From Dysgonomonas mossii DSM 22836 (lineage in GTDB: Bacteria; Bacteroidota; Bacteroidia; Bacteroidales; Dysgonomonadaceae), in NCBI RefSeq assembly GCF_000213575.1, contig NZ_GL892006.1, forward strand, positions 454,614-518,613: a stretch of DNA of 64,000 bases, in the 5' to 3' direction. This document shows, piece by piece, positions 45,861 through 55,211 of the stretch. The position numbers were made by a program, and so were the translations under genes. The first letter of the stretch is position 1. Each line of letters starts with the position of its first letter. The notes beneath the pieces are model-generated. The model was given only the letters and a program-made list of their open reading frames with translations. It searched no databases and was not told where the DNA came from.

Positions 45861-48800
45861 TCATGTAATATGCTGTAGTATCTTCCTGTATATCGGATGC
45901 TGGTGCAGTATATAATCGTTACCAATCAGAAAGAGCTGCTCACGTGCACGGGTAAGAGCAACATTGAGTTTACGATCTACTGTTCCCTCTCGGTTCATAC
46001 TACAAAAGTTTTTGAGTTGGTAAGATTTATTGAAACAGAAGGAAAGTATAATCACATCACGCTGGCTGCCTTGATAACGCTCTACGGTATCGATCATAAT
46101 ATCAGACAATTCGGCTATACCTGTTTCTTCGAACTTTTTTCTTATCAGGGCTATCTGATTTCGGTATGGAGTGATAATACCAAGTGTTCTTTGAGGGTCG
46201 AAAAGAAGATTATTAGCCTTGTAGATATCCAGTAAAGCGATTGACAAGGAGACAGCAATTTCGGCTTCGGCATCGTTCGTTTTATCGGATACACTTGCAT
46301 CATCTATCTCTCTGACAGGGATAAAGCAAACCCGCTTGTTTGATATCATGGTCTGATATGGATCATTCGGATCAAAAGAAGGATAATTCAAGTCGGCTTG
46401 CTGCCTCTCGGTTGCGATCTTTAATATATTGTCATAGAAGTGAGGATTTACAAGACGTGCAATATCCTGATGCATACGTCCATGATATGTAAGTGTATCA
46501 TAGGCATGCGTCCATGCTTGTTTTTGGCAAATACGGAACAGCCGTTCGAAAAGAGATTCACGGCAATCGTAAAGCTCTATATCATTTAAGATGCTACCAT
46601 CGACCTTCGATCGGGATTCATCTTGTAATGTTATAGTAGACAGCTGCTTATGATCACCAATCATAATAAACTTATCAAACTGAGGAAGCAGACCTATTAT
46701 CTGAGATTCCAATATTTGTGAAGCCTCATCGATAATTGCCACATCAAAATGTTTCAGATCGAATAGTTCCGGCTTACCCATGATAGATGCTAATGTTCCT
46801 ACAAATATGCGAGTTGAGGCGATTGCCTGTAAAAGGTCTTTGCGGTTTGTAGCTTTATATGAGATATTCTGCAACAGTCGGTGGCGATATGCCTCTCCGC
46901 ATGATAGTTCCGAACCGATACGGATATATCGGTCGCACACGGAGTCATCTTCCGAGAAAGCCTCACAGATAGCAGCACATAGCTCATCTACAGCACGATT
47001 GGTGTATGCCATAACAAGGATGTTGCTATCTTCTTTTGCATGAAGACGCTCGATGAGTTGCCGTGCAAATATGGACGTCTTACCTGTACCGGGAGGTCCT
47101 ACGATAAGGAAGTAATCATCAGCCGACAAGGCTTTTTTTATAACGCTTTCGCCCCTCTCCTCTTGAGTCAGTTCTTTGTCGGGACAGTTGTTCGCATAGA
47201 TAGTGTGAGGCTCTTTAAGTCCGAGCAAGAGTTCCTTCTTATCGGCAGGAGCAGAGAGAAAACCAAACAGGCTTTTATACATGGCATTGTACCCATGATC
47301 GAGCTTATCGTGCTCTACCGCCCAAAGCCTGTAACGAGAGAAGAAAGCTCTGTTTCGCTGCTTGTATCTAAAACGGAGGGTGACCGAATGAGATGATATT
47401 TCTACGACTGTGCCTTTTAGTATTTGGTTGGTGAGTACCGTATCTTCCTCATCTTGCTTCGGATATAAGATACAGATTTCTCCTACCCGAAAGTTTACAC
47501 AATCTTGAGGAGCTAATCGATTGAATCGGATCACCATATCCCGACCACTGTCGTCTATATCTTCTATCTCGAGATCAGAGATCAGATCTAAGGCTTCTTT
47601 GCGTTCGGAGAAAGTTGTATTCCACAAGGCAGAGACACTCATTGCTGTATCAAAGTTCTCATCTCCTGTTTTTTGCAAGTATAACTCCCTTGCCACAAAG
47701 TTGATGTAGCGATAGGCGTATATCTTTTCTAATGCAGATGATTTAGTGAGAACGTCTTCCAGCTCTTTTAGCTTATCTATGAAGAACTTAGGTACTCTAC
47801 CATAATTATCTAAATTGAAGAGCTCTTTGAAGGTTTGTTCTACTGTTTGCACATCGCCCGAATACAAATCGTGTTCGGTAGCAACAATCAGATTGCGGGT
47901 ATTGATAATCTCTTTCTCCAAGCGTTGGTATCTGGCTGCAAAACGGATATTCTCTCCGGCATTGTCGGCACTCGAATATAAGATAGTAGGATAGATATGA
48001 CGTGCATCTTTGTTAAATACACTTTGTATCATCAGCCGATAGACGGCAGTCTGCGTTTCGTGGTTCGAAGCGATCTTTGTTACATCTTCACGAGGATAAG
48101 GTGGCTTGCCCGACTTTAATTCTATGATACGGTCTGCACCGTCCTCCCCATCGGAGAGTTGCAACAGGTCGAGCCGTCCCTGAAAACCGTATTTCTCACA
48201 AAAGAAGGAAGGCTCTAATGTACACAGGGTAGTATCAAAGCCGTTTGCGGGCATATCGTTTATTATTACTCGCCGGATGTTATTGAACTGGCCCTCTGCT
48301 CTCGACATGAAGTTGCGAAAATCCAAATTGTCCTTTATGTCTTGGCATGATGCATATTCGAAGGGCATCTGACGGAAAGATTTCAGAAACACATCTTCAA
48401 ACTTCAGTGTTCGGGGATTTTCGGCATAGATAAGCTCATCGAGAAAGAAGTTTGCCAGATTTCCTAACAGGATATAGTGAGAATTCGCATTCGGCTCAAA
48501 CTTTCTGCGGAAGTAATGCAAGTGAGAATTACCATACGATTGAAAACACTCCGCCATTGCAGAAGCATCGATCAAATAGTCAGGCTCAAGTACAAATAAG
48601 GCAGGAATGTAGCAGTCGTGTCCGTCCTTTTTTACATCTAGCAAGTTTAGCTGGGCACCAATCCACAAGCGATCGATAGTAGAGTTGAATATCTTGTTAG
48701 CAGATGTATTATATCTTACGGCTAATGTTTCTTGAGGTAAAGTTTCAGGTTGACAGATCAGCAACTCATTTTCTTTATCTATATCGAGCACCTGCACACG

Positions 48801-49211
48801 CAGCCTATCCAGCGGTAAGGTTTTGTTATCCTCCTGTTCAGCTTCTCCGGGTATTTGGGGGCTATGATCGCCTTGCAAGACTCCGTAAAACAATTCTATA
48901 CTTTGTTTCGCATCGTCGTATTGCTTGGGCGTAATCAGATTATTCTCATCTCTTTGCAGAAAAGAACTTCGGATACGGATTGTATGTAACCGCCACTCTA
49001 TACGCTTCGGCAAATCATACTTCTGAGAGATGAAGACCAGCCGAGAAAATAAAGAAGGAAACTGCAAAGATTCACCTTTAGTGATTTCCTTGCAGCTTCT
49101 TTCCAGTATCTGTTTGAGGCAGATATATTTATTTCTTAGCGATAGATTGGTTTGATCTATCTGTTGTATCTCGGAGAGATAATCGGATAATAGAGATGTA
49201 TTACCATACAT
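45861..49211 (-). CDS. Dna2-like PD-(D/E)XK nuclease fused to SF1 helicase
   Basis: 1116 residues. The nuclease core is at about 220-400: GRLDLL (Asp348), IIELKSG (Glu364, Lys366) and a QTAVYR motif (Gln387-Tyr391), the Cas4/Dna2-type arrangement. The helicase occupies about 670-1110: Walker A GPPGTGKT (705-712), DEAS (828-831), GDHKQLS (motif III), TVERYQGSQRD (motif V) and ALTRAR (motif VI), the UPF1/Dna2 subgroup. A middle beta domain (about 550-640) follows the nuclease. The cluster Cys expected after the nuclease core are absent, so no iron-sulfur cluster is apparent. Likely role: DNA end or flap processing. It starts 5 nt after a lipoprotein gene ends. Confidence 0.9.
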   Translation of the reverse strand: MYGNTSLLSDYLSEIQQIDQTNLSLRNKYICLKQILERSCKEITKGESLQFPSLFSRLVFISQKYDLPKRIEWRLHTIRIRSSFLQRDENNLITPKQYDDAKQSIELFYGVLQGDHSPQIPGEAEQEDNKTLPLDRLRVQVLDIDKENELLICQPETLPQETLAVRYNTSANKIFNSTIDRLWIGAQLNLLDVKKDGHDCYIPALFVLEPDYLIDASAMAECFQSYGNSHLHYFRRKFEPNANSHYILLGNLANFFLDELIYAENPRTLKFEDVFLKSFRQMPFEYASCQDIKDNLDFRNFMSRAEGQFNNIRRVIINDMPANGFDTTLCTLEPSFFCEKYGFQGRLDLLQLSDGEDGADRIIELKSGKPPYPREDVTKIASNHETQTAVYRLMIQSVFNKDARHIYPTILYSSADNAGENIRFAARYQRLEKEIINTRNLIVATEHDLYSGDVQTVEQTFKELFNLDNYGRVPKFFIDKLKELEDVLTKSSALEKIYAYRYINFVARELYLQKTGDENFDTAMSVSALWNTTFSERKEALDLISDLEIEDIDDSGRDMVIRFNRLAPQDCVNFRVGEICILYPKQDEEDTVLTNQILKGTVVEISSHSVTLRFRYKQRNRAFFSRYRLWAVEHDKLDHGYNAMYKSLFGFLSAPADKKELLLGLKEPHTIYANNCPDKELTQEERGESVIKKALSADDYFLIVGPPGTGKTSIFARQLIERLHAKEDSNILVMAYTNRAVDELCAAICEAFSEDDSVCDRYIRIGSELSCGEAYRHRLLQNISYKATNRKDLLQAIASTRIFVGTLASIMGKPELFDLKHFDVAIIDEASQILESQIIGLLPQFDKFIMIGDHKQLSTITLQDESRSKVDGSILNDIELYDCRESLFERLFRICQKQAWTHAYDTLTYHGRMHQDIARLVNPHFYDNILKIATERQQADLNYPSFDPNDPYQTMISNKRVCFIPVREIDDASVSDKTNDAEAEIAVSLSIALLDIYKANNLLFDPQRTLGIITPYRNQIALIRKKFEETGIAELSDIMIDTVERYQGSQRDVIILSFCFNKSYQLKNFCSMNREGTVDRKLNVALTRAREQLFLIGNDYILHQHPIYRKILQHIT

Positions 49212-49216
49212 TTTTA

Positions 49217-49744
49217 CTAATCTCTAACTTCCAAATCAAGGTTGTTACTAATATCAAAATATGCAGGACCTCCGTCATATATATTTGAGTAAAACGTAAT
49301 CTTCATATCTACAGCTCCATTGCGATATAATAATTCATTAACATTCCTCATGAAGTTAAAATAAGCATTATCATCGATTGTAATCTTTGCGCCATCTTCT
49401 CTTATACTTATTGGTGTTTCGTAAGCATAAACACCGACACCTGGAACTTCGATGTAAAACCTGTTAATAACATCTCCTCTTAAAAGATTCGATATTGTAA
49501 GCCATGAGTCATTTGTTTTTATACCAATAAGATCCTCTCTTGAAGGATTGAATTGTGGTATTTCAGTAATTCTTACAGTTGTATATGCTTGTCCATAACC
49601 ATTGTGATCTATATTAAGATTAAACTTTATATCCAATGTGCCTGACTTCCAATAGTAATTTTCATCTGTTTCACACGATGAAAATCCGACTAAAACGAGG
49701 AGAGTGAATAAGATTACGCAAAGCTTGTTCATATAGTATTTCAT
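49217..49744 (-). CDS. lipoprotein of unknown function
   Basis: 175 residues from ATG at 49744; an ATG four codons later (49732) is also possible. A start at 49765 is excluded by a -7 box TAACTTTG at 49770-49763. Signal ends GFSSC, a lipobox. The mature part has SGTLDIKFNLN, TTVRITEIPQF and WLTISNLLRGDVINRFYIEV strands, suggesting a beta-sandwich. Family not recognised. It overlaps nothing and is followed after 5 nt by the nuclease-helicase. Confidence 0.72.
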   Translation of the reverse strand: MKYYMNKLCVILFTLLVLVGFSSCETDENYYWKSGTLDIKFNLNIDHNGYGQAYTTVRITEIPQFNPSREDLIGIKTNDSWLTISNLLRGDVINRFYIEVPGVGVYAYETPISIREDGAKITIDDNAYFNFMRNVNELLYRNGAVDMKITFYSNIYDGGPAYFDISNNLDLEVRD

Positions 49745-49762
49745 AATTAAATAATTTAGTGA

Positions 49763-49770
49763 CAAAGTTA
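49763..49770 (-). promoter_or_regulatory. -7 box of the lipoprotein-helicase pair
   Basis: TAACTTTG on the minus strand; a start near 49757 leaves a very short leader before ATG 49744. No clear -33. Confidence 0.45.
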
Positions 49771-49858
49771 AATAATTTTATCTTATATATATGACTATGA
49801 AAATGAGGTTTTGTAACATAGAGAATAATAGATATAGAAAACTTTTATAAGTGAGTAC

Positions 49859-49891
49859 TTGTTATATATCAAAATAGAATATCTATCTTTG
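49859..49891 (+). promoter_or_regulatory. promoter of the thiamine uptake operon
   Basis: TTG (49859-49861), 22-nt spacer, TATCTTTG (49884-49891). Start expected at about 49898, exactly where the riboswitch begins. Confidence 0.55.
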
Positions 49892-49898
49892 ACAACGA

Positions 49899-49985
49899 AA
49901 TCTTAGGGGTGCCTTAAAATAACGGGCTGAGATCACACCCATAAACCTGATCCGGGTAATGCCGGCGGAGGGATAGAGAAATATG
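49899..49985 (+). promoter_or_regulatory. TPP riboswitch
   Basis: A THI element: GGGGTGCC near the 5' end, then the CTGAGATCACACCC (49926-49939) pyrimidine-sensor arm, then ACCTGATCCGGGTAATGCCGG (split) with the conserved GCGGAGGGA pyrophosphate-side end. Thiamine pyrophosphate binding should turn down the downstream genes. About 110 nt remain before the receptor ATG, enough for a translation- or termination-control switch; I do not see an obvious terminator there. Confidence 0.95.
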
Positions 49986-50094
49986 CAATTGCGCACACGC
50001 ATATCTTTAACATTCGGGAAATCATCTTATCAAACCCCTTTTTTGTTTAACATCAGGACATATTTACGTATGTCTGGCAAAATTTATATCTTAA

Positions 50095-52314
50095 ATGAAA
50101 AAGGTCTTTCTTTCTCTTTCCTTAATATTGATAAATGGAATAGGGATTTTCGCACAACAAAAAGCAGATAGTTTGAAAGTTGTAAAACTAGATGAAGTTG
50201 TTGTGTCTGCAACACGTGTAGGTCAGGATGCTCCGGTAGCATACTCTAGCTTGACCGAAAAACAACTAAAAGGAGACAACGCCGCAAAAAACATTCCGGC
50301 TATAATGCAAACCCTCCCATCGGTAGTCTCATATACAGAAGGTGGAACGGCTGTAGGTAATACTTCGTTTCGCATTCGTGGAACTGATGCCAATCGTATT
50401 AATATCACCCTGAATGGGATGCCTCTGAATAATCCTGAAAGTCAGGAAGTATACTGGGTCAATTTGCCGGATTTGTCAAATTCATTGCAAAGTATGCAAG
50501 TGCAACGCGGAGTGGGAACATCTACCAACGGTGCGGCCTCTTTCGGGGCTAGTATTTCGATGCAAACACTGGGGGGAAAACCCAAACCCTATGCCGATAT
50601 ATCTACAGCCTACGGACAATATAATACACTATTATTGTCGGGAGCAGCAGGTACAGGCATTATGAAAAGCGGATTATCGCTAGACGCAAGATATTCTTAC
50701 GTAAAGAGTGACGGGTATATCCGTAACGGAAAGGTAGACCATAAGAATATCTATGCCGCTTTGTCTCACTACTCCGACAGGCAACTGATACGGCTGATTT
50801 ATATGAACGGAATACAGCATACCGGCATTACATGGGAAGGTATCGATCCGAGCATGCTGGCTATAAACAGGCGATACAACCCGGCAGGAGAATACAAAGA
50901 CGACAATGGCAATACACGCTATTACGATAACGAGACGGATAACTACTATTCGAATATCGGACAGTTGATCTATACCCGTTATCTGACAAACACATTGACA
51001 TTGAATGTAAACTTGAGTTACAATCATGGTTATGGCTATTACGAGAACTATAAGACAGGACGTAAATTTTCAGAATTCGGACTCGAAAATCAGACTGTAG
51101 AAGGTACTACTTACAAAAAATCAGATCTTATCCGTCGCAAACTGATGATGAATCATTTGTATGTAGGAGGGGTGAATCTGAAATGGGAAAAAGACAAGTT
51201 TGACTTCACCTTAGGTAGTATGTACAGCTATTATGATGGAACTCATTATGGACGATTGCTCTGGGTAAAATTCAACCAGAATATACCTGTAGGTTACGAA
51301 TGGTATAGAAATGATGCAGATAAACAAGACATGAATGTTTTCCTGAAAACAGAATATAAACCGATGACTAACTTGTCGATATTCGCAGAAGTGCAAGAGC
51401 GCTATGTAGACTATCGCATGAAAGGGATCGATGATGATCTTACAAATCTATCAAGCAAAAACTACTATAGTTTTGTTAATCCAAAAGGGGGAATATCTTA
51501 CCGCTTTGCGGATTATAACGAGATTTACGGATCGTTGGGTATATCTAACAGAGAACCTCTGCGTGCCGACCTAAAAGAATCTCTCAAAGATGGAGGAATC
51601 CCTATCAAATCCGAACGGTTGTATGACTATGAGCTGGGCTACAAATATGCGAATGCGACAATAGCTTTCAGTACCAATCTTTATTACATGAATTATAAAG
51701 ACCAGTTGGTGCAGACCGGAAAGTTGAATGATGTTGGTTATAAGTTGCAAGAAAATGTACCTGACAGCTATCGCACAGGGATAGAACTGGCATTGTCTTA
51801 TACGCCTAATTATTGGTTGCAGTTAACCGGAAACTTAACCCTGAGCCGTAACAAGATAAAGAATCATACTGTTTACTACGCTTACTATGACAATCAAACA
51901 GACTGGAATAGCTTAGGGCAGATCTCAGAAACATTCAAATCTACCGACATTTCATTTTCACCAAACACTGTCGGCAGCTTTACGGTTACATTCAAGCCAT
52001 TCGAAAAAGAAGATATAAGCTTCTCTTTCATAAACAAGTACGTTGGCAGAATGTACTATGATAATACCTCAAACCCTGATAACCGCTTGTCTGATTATTT
52101 CGTTACAGACTTCGCAGCATCATACACTTTGGATACGAAGAAGGTAGGAAAATTTGATTTTCAGTTTTTTATCAACAATCTGACAAATGTAATGTATAAT
52201 GCAAATGCATGGGTGGATACATATAAGTTTGCAGATGGAACAGAACAAGTTTACAAAGGTCTATTCCCTCAGGCAGGTGCTAACGTGATGGGCAAGATAA
52301 GATATCGGTTTTGA
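50095..52314 (+). CDS. TonB-dependent receptor, probably for thiamine
   Basis: 739 residues. Signal peptide 1-20; TonB-box-like VVKLDEVVVSAT (28-40); plug domain (about 45-160) with TSFRIRGTDANRINITLNGMPL; a 22-strand barrel ending VMGKIRYRF with Phe at the C-terminus. There is no carboxypeptidase-regulatory domain, so it is not SusC. The upstream TPP riboswitch and the PnuT gene downstream indicate thiamine (or a derivative) as substrate. Reader beware: the substrate comes from context. Confidence 0.93.
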   Translation: MKKVFLSLSLILINGIGIFAQQKADSLKVVKLDEVVVSATRVGQDAPVAYSSLTEKQLKGDNAAKNIPAIMQTLPSVVSYTEGGTAVGNTSFRIRGTDANRINITLNGMPLNNPESQEVYWVNLPDLSNSLQSMQVQRGVGTSTNGAASFGASISMQTLGGKPKPYADISTAYGQYNTLLLSGAAGTGIMKSGLSLDARYSYVKSDGYIRNGKVDHKNIYAALSHYSDRQLIRLIYMNGIQHTGITWEGIDPSMLAINRRYNPAGEYKDDNGNTRYYDNETDNYYSNIGQLIYTRYLTNTLTLNVNLSYNHGYGYYENYKTGRKFSEFGLENQTVEGTTYKKSDLIRRKLMMNHLYVGGVNLKWEKDKFDFTLGSMYSYYDGTHYGRLLWVKFNQNIPVGYEWYRNDADKQDMNVFLKTEYKPMTNLSIFAEVQERYVDYRMKGIDDDLTNLSSKNYYSFVNPKGGISYRFADYNEIYGSLGISNREPLRADLKESLKDGGIPIKSERLYDYELGYKYANATIAFSTNLYYMNYKDQLVQTGKLNDVGYKLQENVPDSYRTGIELALSYTPNYWLQLTGNLTLSRNKIKNHTVYYAYYDNQTDWNSLGQISETFKSTDISFSPNTVGSFTVTFKPFEKEDISFSFINKYVGRMYYDNTSNPDNRLSDYFVTDFAASYTLDTKKVGKFDFQFFINNLTNVMYNANAWVDTYKFADGTEQVYKGLFPQAGANVMGKIRYRF

Positions 52315-52372
52315 TATATTTTGATTTACTTTGTGGGATGCAGTAAAACATCCCACAATTTTATAGAGAACA

Positions 52373-52966
52373 ATGATTGAATATTTTATAGAAAACAATT
52401 GGGTCAGCATAGTCGGAGCGATCATCGGTCTTATTTTCCTTTACTTAGAATACAAAGCTAATGTATGGATGTGGGCTGCAAGTATCGTTATGGCAGCTTT
52501 TTATATCTATATATTCTATAGTACGCAGCTATATGCCAGCATGGGTATATACATCTATTTCTTCGGGGCATCTATATATGGCTGGCTGGTATGGATATTC
52601 CGCAACAGGAATACAGAAACAGGAGATGAGATCATCTCTCATGCCGCCAAACGTTACACCTTGCCTATAATTATCGGTGTAGCTCTCATAGCCATATTTA
52701 TCTATGGCATCCTTACTTCGTTTAGTGACAACAACGTATATATCACGATCGGAGACTCTCTGACTACCTCCCTCAACATTGTAGCACTGTGGATGATCTC
52801 CCGAAAGTGGGTAGAACAATGGCTGTTGGTGATTCCCGCTAATTTAATTTCAAGCATTTTACTCTTTGCTCAACATGATATTATGTCGGGCTGTTTATTT
52901 TTCATCTTTTTCGTTGTCTCTATAATGGGGTACTATAAATGGAAAAGATTAGCGCTAGGTTCGTGA
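52373..52966 (+). CDS. pnuT: PnuT-type thiamine transporter (PnuC family)
   Basis: 197 residues with seven hydrophobic helices; PnuC signatures include VWMWAASIVMAAFYIYIF (about 31-48) and the later SLTTSLNIVALWMISRKWVEQWL block. PnuC-family carriers move unphosphorylated vitamin down its gradient and rely on intracellular phosphorylation for trapping. It is the second gene under the TPP riboswitch, starting 58 nt after the receptor. A thiamine pyrophosphokinase gene, often the third gene, is missing here. Confidence 0.92.
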   Translation: MIEYFIENNWVSIVGAIIGLIFLYLEYKANVWMWAASIVMAAFYIYIFYSTQLYASMGIYIYFFGASIYGWLVWIFRNRNTETGDEIISHAAKRYTLPIIIGVALIAIFIYGILTSFSDNNVYITIGDSLTTSLNIVALWMISRKWVEQWLLVIPANLISSILLFAQHDIMSGCLFFIFFVVSIMGYYKWKRLALGS

Positions 52967-53024
52967 CATAGTCTTGTTATTGTCATAAAACAGAGATATG
53001 TAACACAAAAGATATAAAAAATGT

Positions 53025-53032
53025 TATCTTTG
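53025..53032 (+). promoter_or_regulatory. -7 box of the polysaccharide operon
   Basis: TATCTTTG, 48 nt upstream of the first glycosyltransferase; -33 not convincing. Confidence 0.45.
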
Positions 53033-53080
53033 TATCAATAGTGATAACAGTTAGAGCAAACAATTCTACAAGATAATTAC

Positions 53081-54145
53081 ATGAAAATCTTCCAGGTTAT
53101 TACGGTTTCTGAATATGGCGGCGCCCAGACTATAGTTGCAGACCTGGTAAAAAAATTCAGTTCTGAACACGAGCTCTTTCTCCTATATGGAGGTAATGGC
53201 GAAGCCTGGAGTAATTTGGGGGATAATTTCACTCGCATTAAGCTAAACAATCATTGCAAAGAGGTGTCAATAAAAGATATAATGCTTTTATTGAAATTAT
53301 TCTATTATCGTATCAAGTACAAACCCGATGTTGTGCATCTGCACTCTTCTAAGATGGGAGCGATAGGGCGATTAGTCTTCGCTCGCAAAACAATTGTATA
53401 TACTGTACATGGATTTGATTCGATAAGAACGGCTTTCCGAAAATTCTTAGTTATCGAAAAACTGTTGAAGAACAAAGCATTCCGCATCATTGGAGTAAGC
53501 CAATACGATGTGGATATGATGAAGGAAGAAAATATCTACAAAAACGTAGAAAGGATATACAATGGCGTTGCAGATCACTATCTGACAAATAAAATTGAAC
53601 AAGATACTCTGAGGGAAAAATTAGAGAGTATAAAAAAAGATTATCCCAAAACAATCATGTGCATTTCACGAATATCGAAACAAAAAAAATTCGATTTATT
53701 CCTTGATATTGCACAAAAAATGCCTCAATATGCCTTTGTGTGGATTGGCAATAAAGAGGAAATAGAGGGACTACCGCCCAATGTATTTTGTTTGGGTGAA
53801 ATGCATTCTGCTTTTACTTATTTGAGATACGCTGATGTTTTTGTATTACCATCCAACTACGAAGGTTTGCCAATGTCGATACTCGAGGCCCTGGCATTCA
53901 AAGTTCCGGTAGTTGCATCTGCCGTAGGGGGTATTACAGAGGTATTGGACGGGAAGAATGGTTTTGCGGTAGAGAATAAAGCCTCTATCTTTGAAGAAAA
54001 AATACAATATATTTTATCTGAAGAAAACATTCAGAAGAGTATGTCTGAGTGTGCAAGACAATCATATCTTGCAAATTTTACAATAGAAAAAATGGTAGAC
54101 AGCTATGGTGCTGTCTTTAACACAATAGTAGCAAATAAAAAATGA
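53081..54145 (+). CDS. glycosyltransferase family 4
   Basis: 354 residues, GT-B fold. N-terminal domain with VSEYGGAQTIVADL and VVHLHSSKMG; C-terminal donor site with PSNYEGLPMSILEALAFKVP, holding the EX7E pair. It transfers a sugar from a nucleotide donor to a lipid-linked glycan at the inner membrane's cytoplasmic face. First of a packed operon; its stop overlaps the next start by 4 nt. Confidence 0.9.
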   Translation: MKIFQVITVSEYGGAQTIVADLVKKFSSEHELFLLYGGNGEAWSNLGDNFTRIKLNNHCKEVSIKDIMLLLKLFYYRIKYKPDVVHLHSSKMGAIGRLVFARKTIVYTVHGFDSIRTAFRKFLVIEKLLKNKAFRIIGVSQYDVDMMKEENIYKNVERIYNGVADHYLTNKIEQDTLREKLESIKKDYPKTIMCISRISKQKKFDLFLDIAQKMPQYAFVWIGNKEEIEGLPPNVFCLGEMHSAFTYLRYADVFVLPSNYEGLPMSILEALAFKVPVVASAVGGITEVLDGKNGFAVENKASIFEEKIQYILSEENIQKSMSECARQSYLANFTIEKMVDSYGAVFNTIVANKK

Positions 54146-55206
54146 GCCAACCTTTAGTCTCTGTATTAATACCCTGCTATAATGTAGAACGGTATGTGGA
54201 AGAATCGATCAACTCGATCCTAAACCAAACATACCGCAACCTTGAGATTATAGCCATAAATGACTGTTCTACAGACAGAACAGGAGACTTACTACAGGCT
54301 ATGGCAGCGAAAGATTCTCGTGTAAGTGTTTTCACGAATGAGAAGAATCTCAAATTAATACAAACATTGAACAAAGGTATCTCGCTGTGCAAAGGTGATT
54401 ATATCGCACGTATGGATGCTGACGATATCTCGTTGCCTACTCGCATCGAAAAGGAGGTCGCATTCTTGGAGAAACATACCGATCATGATATAGTAAGTAC
54501 ACAGTTCTATGCCTTCCGATCAGAAAATCCGAATAAAAAAGATCTGAACCATAGCCCGACACACGATCGTGAGTTGCGAGGATATATGCTTTTTCGGTCG
54601 GGGATATGCCATCCGGCGGTAATGATTCGTAAGAGGGTATTTAGCGAACTAGGATTAAAATTCGAGCCGGAGTATTTACACGTCGAAGACTATGCATTGT
54701 GGTCTGAAGCTATGTACAAAACAAAGTTAGGAAATCTGAGTGAGCCTTTGTTGCTCTATCGTGTGCATAAGCAACAGGTATCCTCTTTGCACGAAGAACT
54801 GCAAACAGAGAATAAGAAGAAGGTGTTTAAAATACATTGCAAGCATTTGGGCTTGCCTACCAATGACGACTTTATAAACATCTATACTTCTGTAGCTGAA
54901 TGTGTTCCTTTACAATCGTCATTCGACTATCTTGACAAGTGTGAAGCATTTATGACTTCTTTACTCAAACTGAATAAAGACAAAGACTTCTGTGACGAAA
55001 ATTATCTTGTGAAGCTTCTTTCGCTTACATGGTTGCGCCTGTGTGCAAATTCTCGTTTAGGTCTGAAAGTAATAAAGAAAATGAAGGCTTCATCTTTGTA
55101 CAATGAAAAAAATTATACTTCAAGAGATTTGGCTATCTTTTATACAAAGTGTACTTTTAGACTCAGATATAAAAAGTCCCTTATTTACAAACTAGTATTT
55201 AGATAA
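54142..55206 (+). CDS. glycosyltransferase family 2
   Basis: 354 residues, GT-A fold. SVLIPCYNVERYVEESINSIL at the N-terminus, NDCSTDRTG (UDP-binding), and the metal-binding DXD motif as ARMDADD (about 90-96). A histidine-containing acceptor region follows. Adds one residue to the growing repeat unit; donor and linkage unknown. Coupled to the upstream gene by a 4-nt overlap; 5 nt before the polymerase. Confidence 0.92.
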   Translation: MSQPLVSVLIPCYNVERYVEESINSILNQTYRNLEIIAINDCSTDRTGDLLQAMAAKDSRVSVFTNEKNLKLIQTLNKGISLCKGDYIARMDADDISLPTRIEKEVAFLEKHTDHDIVSTQFYAFRSENPNKKDLNHSPTHDRELRGYMLFRSGICHPAVMIRKRVFSELGLKFEPEYLHVEDYALWSEAMYKTKLGNLSEPLLLYRVHKQQVSSLHEELQTENKKKVFKIHCKHLGLPTNDDFINIYTSVAECVPLQSSFDYLDKCEAFMTSLLKLNKDKDFCDENYLVKLLSLTWLRLCANSRLGLKVIKKMKASSLYNEKNYTSRDLAIFYTKCTFRLRYKKSLIYKLVFR

Positions 55207-55211
55207 AGCGT

